DNA of 64,000 nt from Shewanella sp. UCD-KL21. GTDB taxonomy: Bacteria; Pseudomonadota; Gammaproteobacteria; Enterobacterales; Shewanellaceae. The stretch lies in assembly GCF_001957135.1 (NCBI RefSeq), contig NZ_MPHK01000001.1:62001-126000 (forward strand). The letters are read 5' to 3'. Made by a program: the position numbers and the translations under genes. Positions 25,818 to 36,000 of this stretch are shown here, in pieces. Positions within the stretch are counted from its first letter, which is position 1, and each line of letters opens with the position of its first letter. The notes beneath the pieces were generated by a model. It was not told the origin of the DNA and did not search any database. It saw only the letters and a list, made by a program, of their open reading frames with translations.

Positions 25818-26195
25818 CTAATTCAGTACATAGGCATTAATTAAAATACCTGCCCAAGTGATCCCACATAGGGCTAGACTCATAAATACTGCTGCAGAGG
25901 CAGTATCTTTTGCTTGGCCACTTAAGGGATGAATTTCATCACTAATGCGATCCACTACAGCTTCAATTGCAGAGTTAACTAATTCGGTGATCAGAACAAT
26001 AAACAAAGTCATGATTAACAGTAACTTTTCAATAAGACTAACATCGACCATTATAGCCACAGGCAGTAAAATGGCGGCTAAAATCAGTTCTTGTCTGAAC
26101 GCTGCTTCGTTAACCCACGCACTTTTAAGCCCTTTAAATGAAAAGCCTGTCGCACGTAAAACACGTTTTAATCCATGGTTATTTTCAGGTTTCAT
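25818..26195 (-). CDS. dgkA: Diacylglycerol kinase
   Basis: Read from ATG 26195 this gives 125 residues (E. coli DgkA has 122). A TTG start 15 codons upstream would add an unconserved tail. Three membrane helices follow an amphipathic N terminus (LKRVLRATGFSFKGLKSAWVNEAAFRQELIL). The family signature ITELVNSAIEAVVDR carries the catalytic Glu and the Glu/Asn that bind Mg-ATP. It phosphorylates diacylglycerol left over from periplasmic glycan synthesis, in the inner membrane, and returns it to phospholipid synthesis. Monocistronic. Confidence 0.93.
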   Translation of the reverse strand: MKPENNHGLKRVLRATGFSFKGLKSAWVNEAAFRQELILAAILLPVAIMVDVSLIEKLLLIMTLFIVLITELVNSAIEAVVDRISDEIHPLSGQAKDTASAAVFMSLALCGITWAGILINAYVLN

Positions 26196-26394
26196 ATTGG
26201 CTGACTTAGTTCCTAAATGTTTGGCTGGATGGTGGTCCAATTGATGATAAAAGTTGCCAAATATTGGCTAACTTATGGCAGTTTATTGATCATGCACTAA
26301 AATTGCTAATCTATTTGTTTAACTTTTTGTTTAATTTCTTATTTAATTTTAACGGCAACAGGATGTTGTTTGAAGTGCCAGCAAGGATGCAACT

Positions 26395-27309
26395 ATGTCT
26401 ATTTTTATATCAAAAACTTTAGCTACGCCAGTGACAGCTCAGTCATTGATAGTCTCTTTATTGGCTTATTTTATAAGACGTAATATATCAATCATCATCA
26501 CGGTCTTGAGTCTCTTTGCGGCTCCCATATTGTTTGCTGCAGATAAGCCATCAATCCAACTTGCCACCAAAATCACAAAAGGAATTGATATTAAGCAATA
26601 TTATGTCAGTGAAAAGTTAGATGGTGTACGTGGTTATTGGACGGGTAAAAAAATGTTGTCGCGCTCTGGACGTGAAATGGTGTTACCCCAATGGTTTGTC
26701 GCTGACTTTCCTGAACAAATTTTAGAAGGTGAATTGTGGCTAGGAAGAGCAAGTTTTGAAGCCATGTCAGGACTTGCACGAAAAAATATCCCAGATAGTG
26801 AAATGTGGCGGCAAGTGAAGTTTATGCTGTTTGACTTACCTGAGCATGGGGGCATGTTTCGTGACAGATACATCGCACTGCAACAGTTGGCCAAGCAGTC
26901 CCAGTATCTGCAAGTGATACCCCAAGAAACAATAACCTCTGACACCATGCTGTATCAAAAACTGGATTCAGTCGTGAGTGCCCAAGGTGAAGGACTCATG
27001 CTTCATCGGCAGCAAGCTTTTTATAAAGTCGGTCGCAGCCAAGATATTATGAAATTAAAACCCAAATATGATGCCGAAGCCATCGTTATTGAACATATTG
27101 AAGGCAAGGGGAAATATACCGGTATGCTAGGGGCCATAGTTGTTAGCATGCCCGATGGGCGTGAGTTTAAAATAGGTAGTGGCTTTAGCGATGAACAAAG
27201 GCGTAAGCCGCCAAAAATAGGCGCAACGATAACTTATCAGTATTTAGGTCTAACCAAAAATGGTGTGCCACGATTCGCGCATTTTTTAAGAGAAAGACCT
27301 AAAATGTGA
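26395..27309 (+). CDS. Exported minimal ATP-dependent DNA ligase
   Basis: 304 residues. The first 48 form a basic, strongly hydrophobic export signal ending FAADKP. The core is a minimal nucleotidyltransferase ligase: motif I SEKLDGVRG with nucleophile Lys 74, motif III-like VKFMLFDLP, motif IV EGLMLHR, motif V IMKLKPKYDAEAIV, and a short OB domain. No extra DNA-binding domains are present, as in LigE/Lig E-type enzymes of Neisseria, Haemophilus and Vibrio. Periplasmic location suggests a role on incoming or extracellular DNA. AAGGA precedes the ATG. Confidence 0.88.
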   Translation: MSIFISKTLATPVTAQSLIVSLLAYFIRRNISIIITVLSLFAAPILFAADKPSIQLATKITKGIDIKQYYVSEKLDGVRGYWTGKKMLSRSGREMVLPQWFVADFPEQILEGELWLGRASFEAMSGLARKNIPDSEMWRQVKFMLFDLPEHGGMFRDRYIALQQLAKQSQYLQVIPQETITSDTMLYQKLDSVVSAQGEGLMLHRQQAFYKVGRSQDIMKLKPKYDAEAIVIEHIEGKGKYTGMLGAIVVSMPDGREFKIGSGFSDEQRRKPPKIGATITYQYLGLTKNGVPRFAHFLRERPKM

Positions 27310-27352
27310 TAGTCATAAAAGCAATTTTCAAGGCGCAGAAAAAGGAACAAAT

Positions 27353-27907
27353 ATGAATAAAATTAACTCGGTACTGTTCGTCTGTCTCGGTAACATCTGC
27401 CGCTCACCTAGCGCTGAGGCGGTGTTTCGTGCAAAAGCTTTAGAGTATGGCTTAGTTATCGATATTGACTCCGCTGGTACCTTAGCTTACCACCAAGGTA
27501 ATGCGCCCGATCCGCGCGCGATTAAAGCGGGCAATGCCAGAGGCTTAGACTTTTCAGGCATGTATGCAAGGCAAGTTGTTCAGGCTGATTTTGAACGATT
27601 TGATTTAATACTGGCTGCAGATAATTTTAACTTAAAGGATTTGCAGGCAATATGCCCACAGGAACATCAACATAAGCTTAAATTACTGCTTAGTTTTATG
27701 AGTGATGATGTCGCTGATGTCGCTGATGTCGCTGATGTCGCTGGTGTTGATGAATTGAGTATGGATAAACTTTCACTTGAACAAGTGAATAATGTTATGG
27801 ACGTTCCTGATCCTTACTATGGCGGCGCTAATGGCTTTGAAACGGTTTTGGACTTACTGGAGTCTAGCCTAGATAATTTAGCAACGCAGATCGCGAAAAA
27901 TCGTTAA
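27353..27907 (+). CDS. Low-molecular-weight protein-tyrosine phosphatase with repeat insert
   Basis: 184 residues. P-loop VCLGNICRSPSAE has nucleophile Cys 11 and Arg 17; the general acid Asp lies in VPDPYYGG near residue 153. The family norm is about 155 residues; the excess is a Val-Ala-Asp-rich insert around 119-140 (ADVADVADVAGVDELSM) encoded by a 9-bp tandem repeat just before the acid loop. The phosphatase removes phosphate from Tyr of bacterial tyrosine kinases or arsenate-like substrates; no kinase or polysaccharide genes are near. AAGGA precedes the ATG. Confidence 0.9.
   Translation: MNKINSVLFVCLGNICRSPSAEAVFRAKALEYGLVIDIDSAGTLAYHQGNAPDPRAIKAGNARGLDFSGMYARQVVQADFERFDLILAADNFNLKDLQAICPQEHQHKLKLLLSFMSDDVADVADVADVAGVDELSMDKLSLEQVNNVMDVPDPYYGGANGFETVLDLLESSLDNLATQIAKNR
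27707..27742 (+). repeat. In-frame 9-bp tandem repeat GATGTCGCT x4
   Basis: Four exact copies encoding Asp-Val-Ala, with a diverged fifth, inside the phosphatase gene. Changes in copy number would keep frame. Confidence 0.95.
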
Positions 27908-27960
27908 TATCATCTTAGCTAGTACATATTATCAATACATACTCGCGCTTTAATTGGTAA

Positions 27961-28001
27961 AAAATAATAAAGGCTTAGCATTGCTGCTAAGCCTTTATTT
28001 T
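27961..28001. terminator. Bidirectional terminator
   Basis: Stem TAAAGGCTTAGCA/TGCTAAGCCTTTA with TTGC loop and A/T tracts on both sides, between the phosphatase and the convergent GTPase gene. Confidence 0.92.
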
Positions 28002-28054
28002 AAAGTGTAGTTTATCAATCACATTGCCGATAAGCTGGATGTTTTTCTTAAGCC

Positions 28055-28999
28055 TTATTCGCCTTGGTGGCGTTTACCTGAGCGTTTTAGATTTTCTTGC
28101 TCTAACTTCTGCTGTTTGATGGCTTCTTTTTCTGCCAACACTCTAGCGACTTCTTCTTTCTCGATTTCGGCCATTTCAGGGGTTTCAAGGGTGAGTAAAC
28201 CTGTTTTGCCAGAGCGGAATTCATGTAACAGTAATTCAGATGCTTTATGTAAATCGATACGGCCACCTGGTCTTAGTGCGCCGCGCTTACGGCCAATTTC
28301 TTCAAGTAATTCAATGTCGGTTTCTGGCAATGATTTAAGCTTGTAACGCTCACAAATTTCTTGTGGGTACGCTTTTAAGAAATATTCAGCGGCAAACATG
28401 GCAACGTCTTCATATTCCATGGCAGTGTCTTTAATTGCACCAGTAACAGCAAGGCGGTAGCTACTGGCTTCGTTATCAACTTTAGGCCATAAAATACCCG
28501 GCGTATCTGATAATACAATCCCGTTGCGTAAATTAATCCGTTGCTGACGTTTAGTTACAGCTGGTTCATTACCGGTTTTAGCAATGGTTCTACCAGCAAG
28601 GGTATTAATGATGGTAGATTTACCAACGTTAGGGATCCCCATGATCATGGTACGAATATCTTTTTCGATTTTGTCTCTGGCAGGTACCAGTTTGCGGCAG
28701 ATATCAGGAATGTTTTTGACCTGACCAGGCTGTAGCGTGGTGATAGCAGTAGCTTTGACGCCTTGTTCCTGCTCAAGGTATTCAATCCAACGCGCTGTGA
28801 CTTTTGGATCTGCTAAGTCAGACTTGTTCAGTAGTTTGATACATGGCTTATCGCCCCTTAGCTTAGAAACCATTGGGTTTTCACTACTATAAGGAATACG
28901 GGCATCAAGCACCTCAATAACAAGATCGACTTGAGGCATTGCCTCTTCAATCTCTTTACGAGCTTTATGCATGTGACCTGGATACCATTGAATTGCCAT
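28055..28999 (-). CDS. ylqF: Ribosome biogenesis GTPase YlqF/RbgA
   Basis: 314 residues with circularly permuted GTPase motifs: G4 LLNKSDLAD (about 57), G5 ITTLQPG, then G1 GIPNVGKSTIINTL (about 119-132), G2 and G3 LSDTPGIL. The N terminus IQWYPGHMHKARKEI is the family signature. C-terminal RNA-binding-like region ends in a basic tail (LEQENLKRSGKRHQGE). In Bacillus this protein completes the 50S subunit; in gammaproteobacteria it is less studied. No operon partner; the 2OG oxygenase gene 130 nt upstream ends in its own terminator. Confidence 0.9.
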   Translation of the reverse strand: MAIQWYPGHMHKARKEIEEAMPQVDLVIEVLDARIPYSSENPMVSKLRGDKPCIKLLNKSDLADPKVTARWIEYLEQEQGVKATAITTLQPGQVKNIPDICRKLVPARDKIEKDIRTMIMGIPNVGKSTIINTLAGRTIAKTGNEPAVTKRQQRINLRNGIVLSDTPGILWPKVDNEASSYRLAVTGAIKDTAMEYEDVAMFAAEYFLKAYPQEICERYKLKSLPETDIELLEEIGRKRGALRPGGRIDLHKASELLLHEFRSGKTGLLTLETPEMAEIEKEEVARVLAEKEAIKQQKLEQENLKRSGKRHQGE

Positions 29000-29067
29000 G
29001 TTTTTGCCTTTTCTAAATCTACTACTAACAAAGGGTGCATATTCTACCTTGTTATGAGTAAAAATGA

Positions 29068-29099
29068 TAAAAAAAAGCGCCTATTGGCGCTTTATTATC
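29068..29099 (-). terminator. Terminator of the 2OG-Fe(II) oxygenase gene
   Basis: Stem AAAGCGCC/GGCGCTTT with TATT loop, extended by A-T pairs. On the minus strand it is followed by eight T. Confidence 0.85.
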
Positions 29100-29129
29100 A
29101 TTAACGACGTCACTAACTAAGCAGTAGGG

Positions 29130-29969
29130 TTAAATAACCCCAAGCTCTCGCAGCCTTTCCATTAAGTAGCTGTCAGCGGTGTGGCGCTCTGATAATACTA
29201 CTTCAGGATTTGGGTGTAAGAATAGTGGTAATGAAATTCTGGATTTAGTTTTATCACTGCCTTCAGGGTTAATCACCCTATGTGACGTAGAAGGGTAGTA
29301 ACCTGCCGAAGCCTCTTGCAGCATATCACCGATATTGATGATGATATTACCAAAGTCACTGGGTACATCAACCCAGTGACCTTCTTTGGTTTTAACTTGT
29401 AGTCCTGGTTCATTAGCAGCCGGTAGTACAGTGATCAGGTTAATATCTTCATGGGCTGCGGCTCTGATAGCGCCTAATTCTTCATCGCCAAGCATTGGTG
29501 GGTAGTGCAGCACCCGTAACAATGTCTTCTGACTATTTTCAATCATTTGCGGTAAAGGGATTGAGAATTTTTCTGCAATGTCTTTAGGTGCGTACTGTTC
29601 AATCCAGCCGAGTAATTCAGCCGCTAATGCATTGGCATGTTCATAATAAGCTAAAATGTTTTGTTTTAATGATTCTGGGATACGGCCCCAAGGGTATACG
29701 TGAAAATATTCTTTGATATCTTTTACGCTATGACCTTTGGCGGTTTCTGAAATGGAAGCAGGGAAAAATCCATCTTGGGTTTCTGGTTTAAATAAAAAAT
29801 CATGTTTTTGCTCTGATTGAAAAAAGGCATACCATTCTTGATAGATTTTCTCGACCAGTTCTTGACTGACAGGGTGGTTAGAAAGTACGCCAAAACCGGT
29901 TTCTCTTAATGAAGCGACAAACTGTTGTGGACAATCTTTTGCGCGGTAATCAATTGTTTCTAATTTCAT
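29130..29969 (-). CDS. 2-oxoglutarate/Fe(II)-dependent oxygenase (isopenicillin N synthase-like)
   Basis: 279 residues from ATG 29969 (AGAAG just upstream); a longer frame adds 42 unconserved residues over the divergent promoter. It has the isopenicillin-N-synthase-family jelly roll: N-terminal RETGFGVLSNHPV, metal ligands in AAAHEDINLITVL (HxD) and STSHRVINP (distal His), and KSRISLPLFLHP carrying the Arg that holds 2-oxoglutarate. Substrate unknown; bacterial members hydroxylate small molecules. Divergent from the MsrB-MsrA gene across 174 nt, so the two may share control. Confidence 0.85.
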   Translation of the reverse strand: MKLETIDYRAKDCPQQFVASLRETGFGVLSNHPVSQELVEKIYQEWYAFFQSEQKHDFLFKPETQDGFFPASISETAKGHSVKDIKEYFHVYPWGRIPESLKQNILAYYEHANALAAELLGWIEQYAPKDIAEKFSIPLPQMIENSQKTLLRVLHYPPMLGDEELGAIRAAAHEDINLITVLPAANEPGLQVKTKEGHWVDVPSDFGNIIINIGDMLQEASAGYYPSTSHRVINPEGSDKTKSRISLPLFLHPNPEVVLSERHTADSYLMERLRELGVI

Positions 29970-30143
29970 ATTTTCTTCTATTATTGTTATTTGACCCAGC
30001 GCGATTTTAACCTTGGTCACACTTTGTCGCAATTTTTTGATGCGAAATATGTCTTGGTCAGTCGAAATAGTGATCTTTATTGTGCATACTGCCATAGTTG
30101 TAATACTTGCAGTACAGTAAACCTAATCAGAACAGAAGTAGAG

Positions 30144-31067
30144 ATGGAACTCATGAAGCAGTTAACGGAATTTGAAAAGTATGTCATTGAACAAAAAGGG
30201 ACTGAGCAACCTTTTAGTGGTGAATACGTCAATCATGATGCCCCAGGGGTTTATTTATGCAAAAAGTGCTTAGCGCCTTTGTATAAAAGTGAGCATAAAT
30301 TTAATGCTCATTGTGGTTGGCCTGCTTTTGATGATGAAATACCGGGAGCAATTGACCGAACTCCTGATGAAGATGGTCATAGAGTCGAAATTACCTGCCG
30401 AAAATGCGATGGCCACCTTGGCCATGTATTTGAAGGCGAAATGTTAACCGCTAAAAACATCCGTCACTGTGTCAATTCTGTTTCGATGATATTTCAAACC
30501 GCGGATGAATTACAAAAAATGAACAGTAATCAGTTTGCGACTTTTGGCGCGGGCTGTTTTTGGTGCATTGAAGCGGTATTCAATGAACTAAAGGGAGTGA
30601 TTGAGGTAACGCCGGGTTACAGTGGTGGCAGTGGTAGCGATGCAAATTATATGGCGGTGTGTTCCGGTGATACTGGACATGCTGAAGTGATATTGGTGGA
30701 ATTTGATCCTGGTATCATTAGTTACCAAAGCTTACTGGCGGTTTTCTTTGCGATTCACAATCCCACCACCTTAAATCAGCAGGGTAATGATAAAGGTCCG
30801 CAATACCGTTCGGTTATTTTTACCCATTCAACAGAGCAGGTTGATCAAGCGACCATCGCTATTAGTAAATTAATTAAGCAAGCCATTTGGCCTAAACCTA
30901 TAGTGACCGAAGTAGCCATGTTCGAAGCATTTTATCCAGCAGAAAGTGTTCACGAAAATTATTATGCTAATAACGCTGAGCAGCCATATTGTGAGTTAAT
31001 TATTAAACCAAAATTTGAAATGGCGATGAAACGATTTGAGCAGTTGTTAAAAGACACTGATAAATAA
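30144..31067 (+). CDS. Bifunctional methionine sulfoxide reductase B/A fusion
   Basis: 307 residues from ATG 30144; ATG 30153 is an equal choice. The frame extends upstream but that part is not MsrB-like. MsrB domain first: zinc Cys 39, 42, 85 and 88, and catalytic Cys 109 in RHCVNS. MsrA domain second: catalytic Cys 138 in GAGCFWCIEA, where the usual Gly after Trp is Cys, then GYSGG and GHAEVILVEFD. The fused protein repairs both R- and S-methionine sulfoxide. No signal peptide, so cytoplasmic. Both catalytic residues are Cys, not selenocysteine. Confidence 0.92.
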   Translation: MELMKQLTEFEKYVIEQKGTEQPFSGEYVNHDAPGVYLCKKCLAPLYKSEHKFNAHCGWPAFDDEIPGAIDRTPDEDGHRVEITCRKCDGHLGHVFEGEMLTAKNIRHCVNSVSMIFQTADELQKMNSNQFATFGAGCFWCIEAVFNELKGVIEVTPGYSGGSGSDANYMAVCSGDTGHAEVILVEFDPGIISYQSLLAVFFAIHNPTTLNQQGNDKGPQYRSVIFTHSTEQVDQATIAISKLIKQAIWPKPIVTEVAMFEAFYPAESVHENYYANNAEQPYCELIIKPKFEMAMKRFEQLLKDTDK

Positions 31068-31098
31068 TCACTAGCCAAGGTTAGTTTACATTAGCAAC

Positions 31099-31127
31099 AA
31101 AAAAGGCGAACTGAGTTCGCCTTTTTT
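31099..31127. terminator. Bidirectional terminator
   Basis: Stem AAAAAAGGCGAAC with its exact complement and a TGA loop, between msrB-A and the convergent SulP gene. Confidence 0.93.
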
Positions 31128-31145
31128 AATAATTACTTTTAACGA

Positions 31146-32705
31146 TTAAGAATCTAATGCGTCATCAGCGACTTTGTAATGAGGATCTTCAATCACATTG
31201 ACCTCGACTAACGCCCTAGCTTTATGGAGTAAATCTTTACAATCACCACTCAAATGGCGCAAGTGTAACTTCTTACCGGCAGCAAGATAACGCTCTGCTA
31301 AGGTGTCAATTGCATCGAGGGCAGAATGATCAGCAACCCGTGAATTTTGGAAGTCTACGATAATGTCTTCAGGATCATTCTCAGCGTCAAACAGCTCTAA
31401 GAAATTAGATACCGAGCCAAAAAATAACGGTCCGTTTAATTTGTAAACTTTCCAACCGTTGGCATCAATATTGGTTTCAACATTGATGTGTTTTGCATGT
31501 TCCCAAGCAAACACAAGTGCAGACACAATAACGCCGACAAATACCGCAAAAGCTAAATCAGTAAACACAGTAACAGTTGTTACCAACACAATGACAAACG
31601 CATCATGCTTAGGCACTTTGCCCATTACTTTGAAGCTTGCCCATTCAAAGGTACCTAACACGACAATGAACATCACCCCAACTAATGCAGCTAACGGAAT
31701 TATTTCAATAAAGGCTGCACCAAATAAAATAAATGCCAATAAAGCGAGTGCTGCAGTGATGCCAGATAATCGGCCACGACCGCCTGAGTTGATGTTAATC
31801 ATCGATTGACCAATCATCGCACAACCACCCATAGCGCCAAAAAATCCGCTGGTAATGTTGCCAACACCTTGACCGACACATTCTTTGTTACCTTTACCAC
31901 GGCTATTAGTCATTTCATCAATAACGGTTAGAGTCAGTAATGATTCAATCAAGCCTACAGCAGCAAGAATACAGGCATAAGGCAGAATGATATAAAGGGT
32001 TTCGAGGGTAAACGGGACACTTGGGATAGCAAAGCTTGGCAGGCTGCCAGCAATAGTTGCCTGTTCATCACCGCTCATGGTTTTTAAGAAATCTAGTACA
32101 TTACGGGTGTCTAAATCCAAGCCTACAACTAATGCTGTTACCGTTAAAATAGCCACCAATGAAGAAGGGATAGCAGTGGTTATTTTGGGTAAGAAGTGAA
32201 TGATCGCCATAGTTAGTGCCACTAACGCTAACATGATCATGAGTGGCTCTTGTGCAAGCCATACCATGTTGCCAGCAGCATCTTTAACTTTAAATTGGCC
32301 TAATTGCGCAAGGAAAATCACAATGGCTAAGCCATTCACAAACCCAATCATTACTGGATAAGGAACAATACGGATAAATTTACCCAGTTTAAAAATACCG
32401 GCAGAAATTTGTATTATCCCCGCCAGAACTACTGCGGCAAATAGGTATTGAACACCATGTTCAACCACCAGTGATACCATAACAACAGCCATCGCGCCGG
32501 TCGCGCCAGAAATCATTCCTGGACGCCCACCAATAACAGCAGTAATTAGCCCCATAATAAAGGCTGCGTATAGGCCCACCATTGGCTCTACTTGTGCGAC
32601 AAAAGCAAAAGCAACGGCTTCAGGAATAAGCGCGAGAGCAACGGTTAAACCAGATAAAATATCTGCTTTGCCGCTACTGGTTTTATGACGTAGTAGATCG
32701 AACAT
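31146..32705 (-). CDS. SulP-family anion transporter with STAS domain
   Basis: 519 residues. The N-terminal membrane part has the SulP start [27 protein letters not shown] and about 12 helices in inverted repeat ([17 protein letters not shown]; later [36 protein letters not shown]). The cytoplasmic STAS domain covers about 405-505 ([36 protein letters not shown]). Members carry sulfate, bicarbonate or dicarboxylates. A bicarbonate or sulfate role cannot be decided from sequence; no cys genes are near. Monocistronic. Confidence 0.9.
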   Translation of the reverse strand: MFDLLRHKTSSGKADILSGLTVALALIPEAVAFAFVAQVEPMVGLYAAFIMGLITAVIGGRPGMISGATGAMAVVMVSLVVEHGVQYLFAAVVLAGIIQISAGIFKLGKFIRIVPYPVMIGFVNGLAIVIFLAQLGQFKVKDAAGNMVWLAQEPLMIMLALVALTMAIIHFLPKITTAIPSSLVAILTVTALVVGLDLDTRNVLDFLKTMSGDEQATIAGSLPSFAIPSVPFTLETLYIILPYACILAAVGLIESLLTLTVIDEMTNSRGKGNKECVGQGVGNITSGFFGAMGGCAMIGQSMININSGGRGRLSGITAALALLAFILFGAAFIEIIPLAALVGVMFIVVLGTFEWASFKVMGKVPKHDAFVIVLVTTVTVFTDLAFAVFVGVIVSALVFAWEHAKHINVETNIDANGWKVYKLNGPLFFGSVSNFLELFDAENDPEDIIVDFQNSRVADHSALDAIDTLAERYLAAGKKLHLRHLSGDCKDLLHKARALVEVNVIEDPHYKVADDALDS

Positions 32706-33039
32706 TTAACCTCTGAAATCTATTGATGAGTTTGATAAGAAAAAGTGTGAGCATGTTAACAAAAATGACAAATCTTCTAAACCTGAAATTAAACTTAATT
32801 TGTGCTAATTCGTATCGTGATGGGTTAACTGATCATTTCTAAGGGGAATAATTAAGATAGACTTATACCTAATAACTGAAAATCACATTACAGCTGAGGC
32901 TTTAACATCAGCCTAAATATTAGGTCTTTCCCTTTTGGGGCGGTTTGAAAGCTAGACTTTACTTTTTAGTAAATGCGAACGATAAAAAACCACGCTAAAA
33001 AGCGTGGTTTTTATTACCATCAAAGGTGAACGCTAACCG
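32706..33039. other. Intergenic region between rne end and SulP gene
   Basis: 334 bp on the minus strand downstream of rne. It holds the rne terminator (32985-33012) and must contain the SulP promoter. No riboswitch-like fold or reading frame recognised. Confidence 0.6.
32985..33012 (-). terminator. Terminator of rne
   Basis: Stem AAAAACCACGCT/AGCGTGGTTTTT with AAAA in the plus-strand loop; T run on the minus strand. Confidence 0.9.
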
Positions 33040-36000
33040 TTATGCCTTAGACATACCTGCTGAAGCACTATTAGCCACTTTTGATTTAACAGTATTGGCA
33101 TCAGTTTGTGAAGCTTGATACTCACGACCTTTTGGCACAGCTTGTTGAGTACGCGCCTCTGTAACTGGCTTAGTGGTATCAGACATAACCATAGAGCCGA
33201 AACGACTAGCCACAGGCGCTTTCTTAACTGCAGGCTCAGCTTTTACTTCAGTCGGAGCGACTTCAGCAGCTGCAACAGTCGGTGCCGCTTTGCGTTGTAT
33301 TGCAACAGGCTTAGTCATAGGCGCGGATGCTACCGTTTTCACTTCAACTTTAGGCGCTTCAGCTTTAACTTCAACCGCTGGCGTTTCAGTTTTAACTTCA
33401 ACCGCTGGCGTTTCAGTTTTAACTTCAACTGCTGGTGTTTCAGCTTTCACTTCAACCGTTGGCGTTTCAGTTTTCACTACTACAGCTGGCGTTTCAGTTT
33501 TAACTTCAACCGTTGGCGTTTCAGTTTTCACTACTACAGCTGGCGTTTCAGTTTTAACTTCAACCGCTGGCGCTTCAGCTTTAACTTCTACAGCTGGTGT
33601 TTCAGTTTTCACTTCAACTGCTGGTGTTTCAGTTTTCACTTCAACTGCTGGCGTTTCAGCTTTAACTTCAACCGCTGGCGCAGCTTTAGCTTCGTTAGCT
33701 TGCTCTGCATCAAGTTGTTTTTCTAGCTCATCAACAGATGTAAAGACTGCAGGGCTTGAAGAGGTATCATCTTCATCACGACGACGACGTTGACCCGCAG
33801 CACGAAGGTGGCGAGGGCTACGACGGCTACGGCGCTGTCCTTCACGCTTGTCATCAGCATCTTCATTTACGGTTTCAGCAGCATCTTGAGTAGCTGTAAC
33901 TTCTTCTGTAGATGTCGTATTAGCAACAGCGGCTTCAGTAACAGGCGCCTGAACCGGTGCTTGTACTTCAACTTGTGTTTCTGCTTCTACTTTAGTGTCA
34001 GTTTCAGTGCTCACATCTTTAGTGACAGGAACTGCAGCTTTAGCTTCAGATTTAGCTGAATCATTTTTAGTGATAACTTCAGCGTCTTTTCTTGGGCGGC
34101 GAGTACGGGCAGGTTTTGATTCCTGTTTCGTCTCTGGCTTAGCTTTAGCTTCAACAGCAACTTCAACCTGTGAAGTGGTGGTTTCCGCTAATTTAGCTTC
34201 GTTCTGCTCATTTTCAATTCGCACTTTTCGACGCATGTTACGACGTTGACGACGCTCTCTCGCTGCTTCTTGCTTAGGCGATTTCTCAGCATCTTGACGA
34301 GGTTTTTCTGTCTTCGCTTTTGGCTCAGCTTTAGTTGGACGTTTATCAAGTTGTTCTTTATTAGCAACATCTCTGTCCGACTTTTTATTACGCGCTTTAT
34401 TATCACGACCTTTATTGTCAGCGTCGTTGCGAGTATTACGGCGGTTGTCATTTCGAGAATCGTTACGGCGACTGTCATTACGAGAGTCGTTACGACGATT
34501 ACGACGGTTGTTTTGTGCTTCTTTACGGTTCTTATCAGCAGATTTAGTTTCAGTTTTAACTGGCTCTGGTGACGCGAATAAACCACTAATAGCAGCAACA
34601 ATTTTTGAGAAGAACCCAGGCTCTGTAGGTGCAGCAGGTTTGGCTACTGCGGCAGCGGTTTTGGCTGCAGGTGTAGCTGCTGGCGCCGCTTTAGGGGTAC
34701 CGAAACCTTTAATTGCAGGTTGCTGAGCTTCAGCGCGCTCTAATTTGCGAGGCTCGTAAAGTTTAGCTGCAGGCTTTTCAACACGCTTGTAGCTTGATTC
34801 AACCATTTCATCATCGCTTCTAAGGCGAGATACGCGGTAATCTGGAGTAGTCATATGTGCATCAGGGATGACATAAACTTCCACTTTATGGCGCTCTTCT
34901 GTAATTCGAATTGCTTTGCGTTTTTCGTTTAACAAGAAGGCCGCTACATCGACAGGCACAACGGCTTCAATTTGAGTGGTGTTTTCTTTAATTGCTTCTT
35001 CTTCCATTAAACGAAGAATAGAAAGCGCTAATGACTCTGTGCTACGGATCGTACCTTGACCGTGACAGCGAGGACATAAATGGCCTGCTGATTCACCAAG
35101 AGAAGGGCGAAGACGTTGACGAGACATTTCCATTAGACCGAAGCGTGAGATGCGACCAAGTTGAACACGGGCGCGATCTAAATGCACCGCATCACGCATT
35201 CTATTTTCAACTTCACGTTGGTGTCTAACAGGGGTCATATCGATGAAATCGATAACCACTAAACCGCCTAAGTCACGTAAACGTAATTGACGGGCAATTT
35301 CATCAGCAGCTTCTAAGTTAGTGTTTAATGCTGTTTCTTCGATATCGCCGCCTTTTGTTGCACGGGCAGAGTTAATATCGATAGAGGTCAGCGCTTCAGT
35401 TGGGTCAATAACAATTGAACCACCAGAAGGCAAACGTACTTCACGTTGGAAAGCAGACTCGATTTGAGATTCAATTTGGAAGTGAGTAAATAACGGCACT
35501 TCTGATTCGTAACGCTTAACGCGCTCAACAAAATCTGGACGAACTAAACCAATGTGCTGTTTAGCTTCTTCAAAAATACGAGGGTGGTCGATCAGAATTT
35601 CACCGACATCACGGCGTAAGTAGTCACGTATTGCGCGAACAATAACGTTACTCTCTTGGTGAATTAAGAAAGGGGCAGGTTTGCTTTGCGCCGCTTCTTG
35701 AATTGCATCCCAGTGATGTTGTAAAACTTTCAAGTCCCACTTTAATTCAGCAGCATCCTTACCAACACCTGCAGTACGAACGATTAAGCCCATACCATTG
35801 GGTACTGATAACTCTGACATTGCAGCTTTTAGTTCTGTACGCTCATCACCTTCAATGCGACGAGAAATACCGCCAGCACGAGGATTGTTTGGCATAAGTA
35901 CTAAGTAAGAACCAGCAAGACTGATAAAGGTTGTTAGCGCAGCGCCTTTATTGCCACGTTCTTCTTTATCAATTTGAACGATAACTTCTTGACCTTCAGA

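Noticed and set aside
29970..30095. Upstream extension of the 2OG oxygenase frame
   Set aside because: The added 42 residues are not family-like and cover the divergent promoter region; ATG 29969 has a ribosome site.
29991..30143. Upstream extension of the MsrB-MsrA frame
   Set aside because: The Cys-containing stretch is not MsrB-like and overlaps the divergent intergenic region; MsrB similarity begins at 30144-30153.
30540..30580. Selenocysteine in the MsrA active site
   Set aside because: The catalytic codon is TGT (Cys) and no in-frame TGA is present.
33325..33675. CRISPR-like array
   Set aside because: 27-bp units are head-to-tail without spacers and keep the rne frame.
33115..33793. 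Two long plus-strand frames of about 200 codons opposite rne
   Set aside because: They are mirror images of the 27-bp repeat on the coding strand; low-complexity products, no ribosome site, inside a certain gene.
34188..34601. 137-codon minus-strand frame within rne
   Set aside because: Frame-shifted reading of the Arg/Asn/Lys-rich scaffold; biased composition only.
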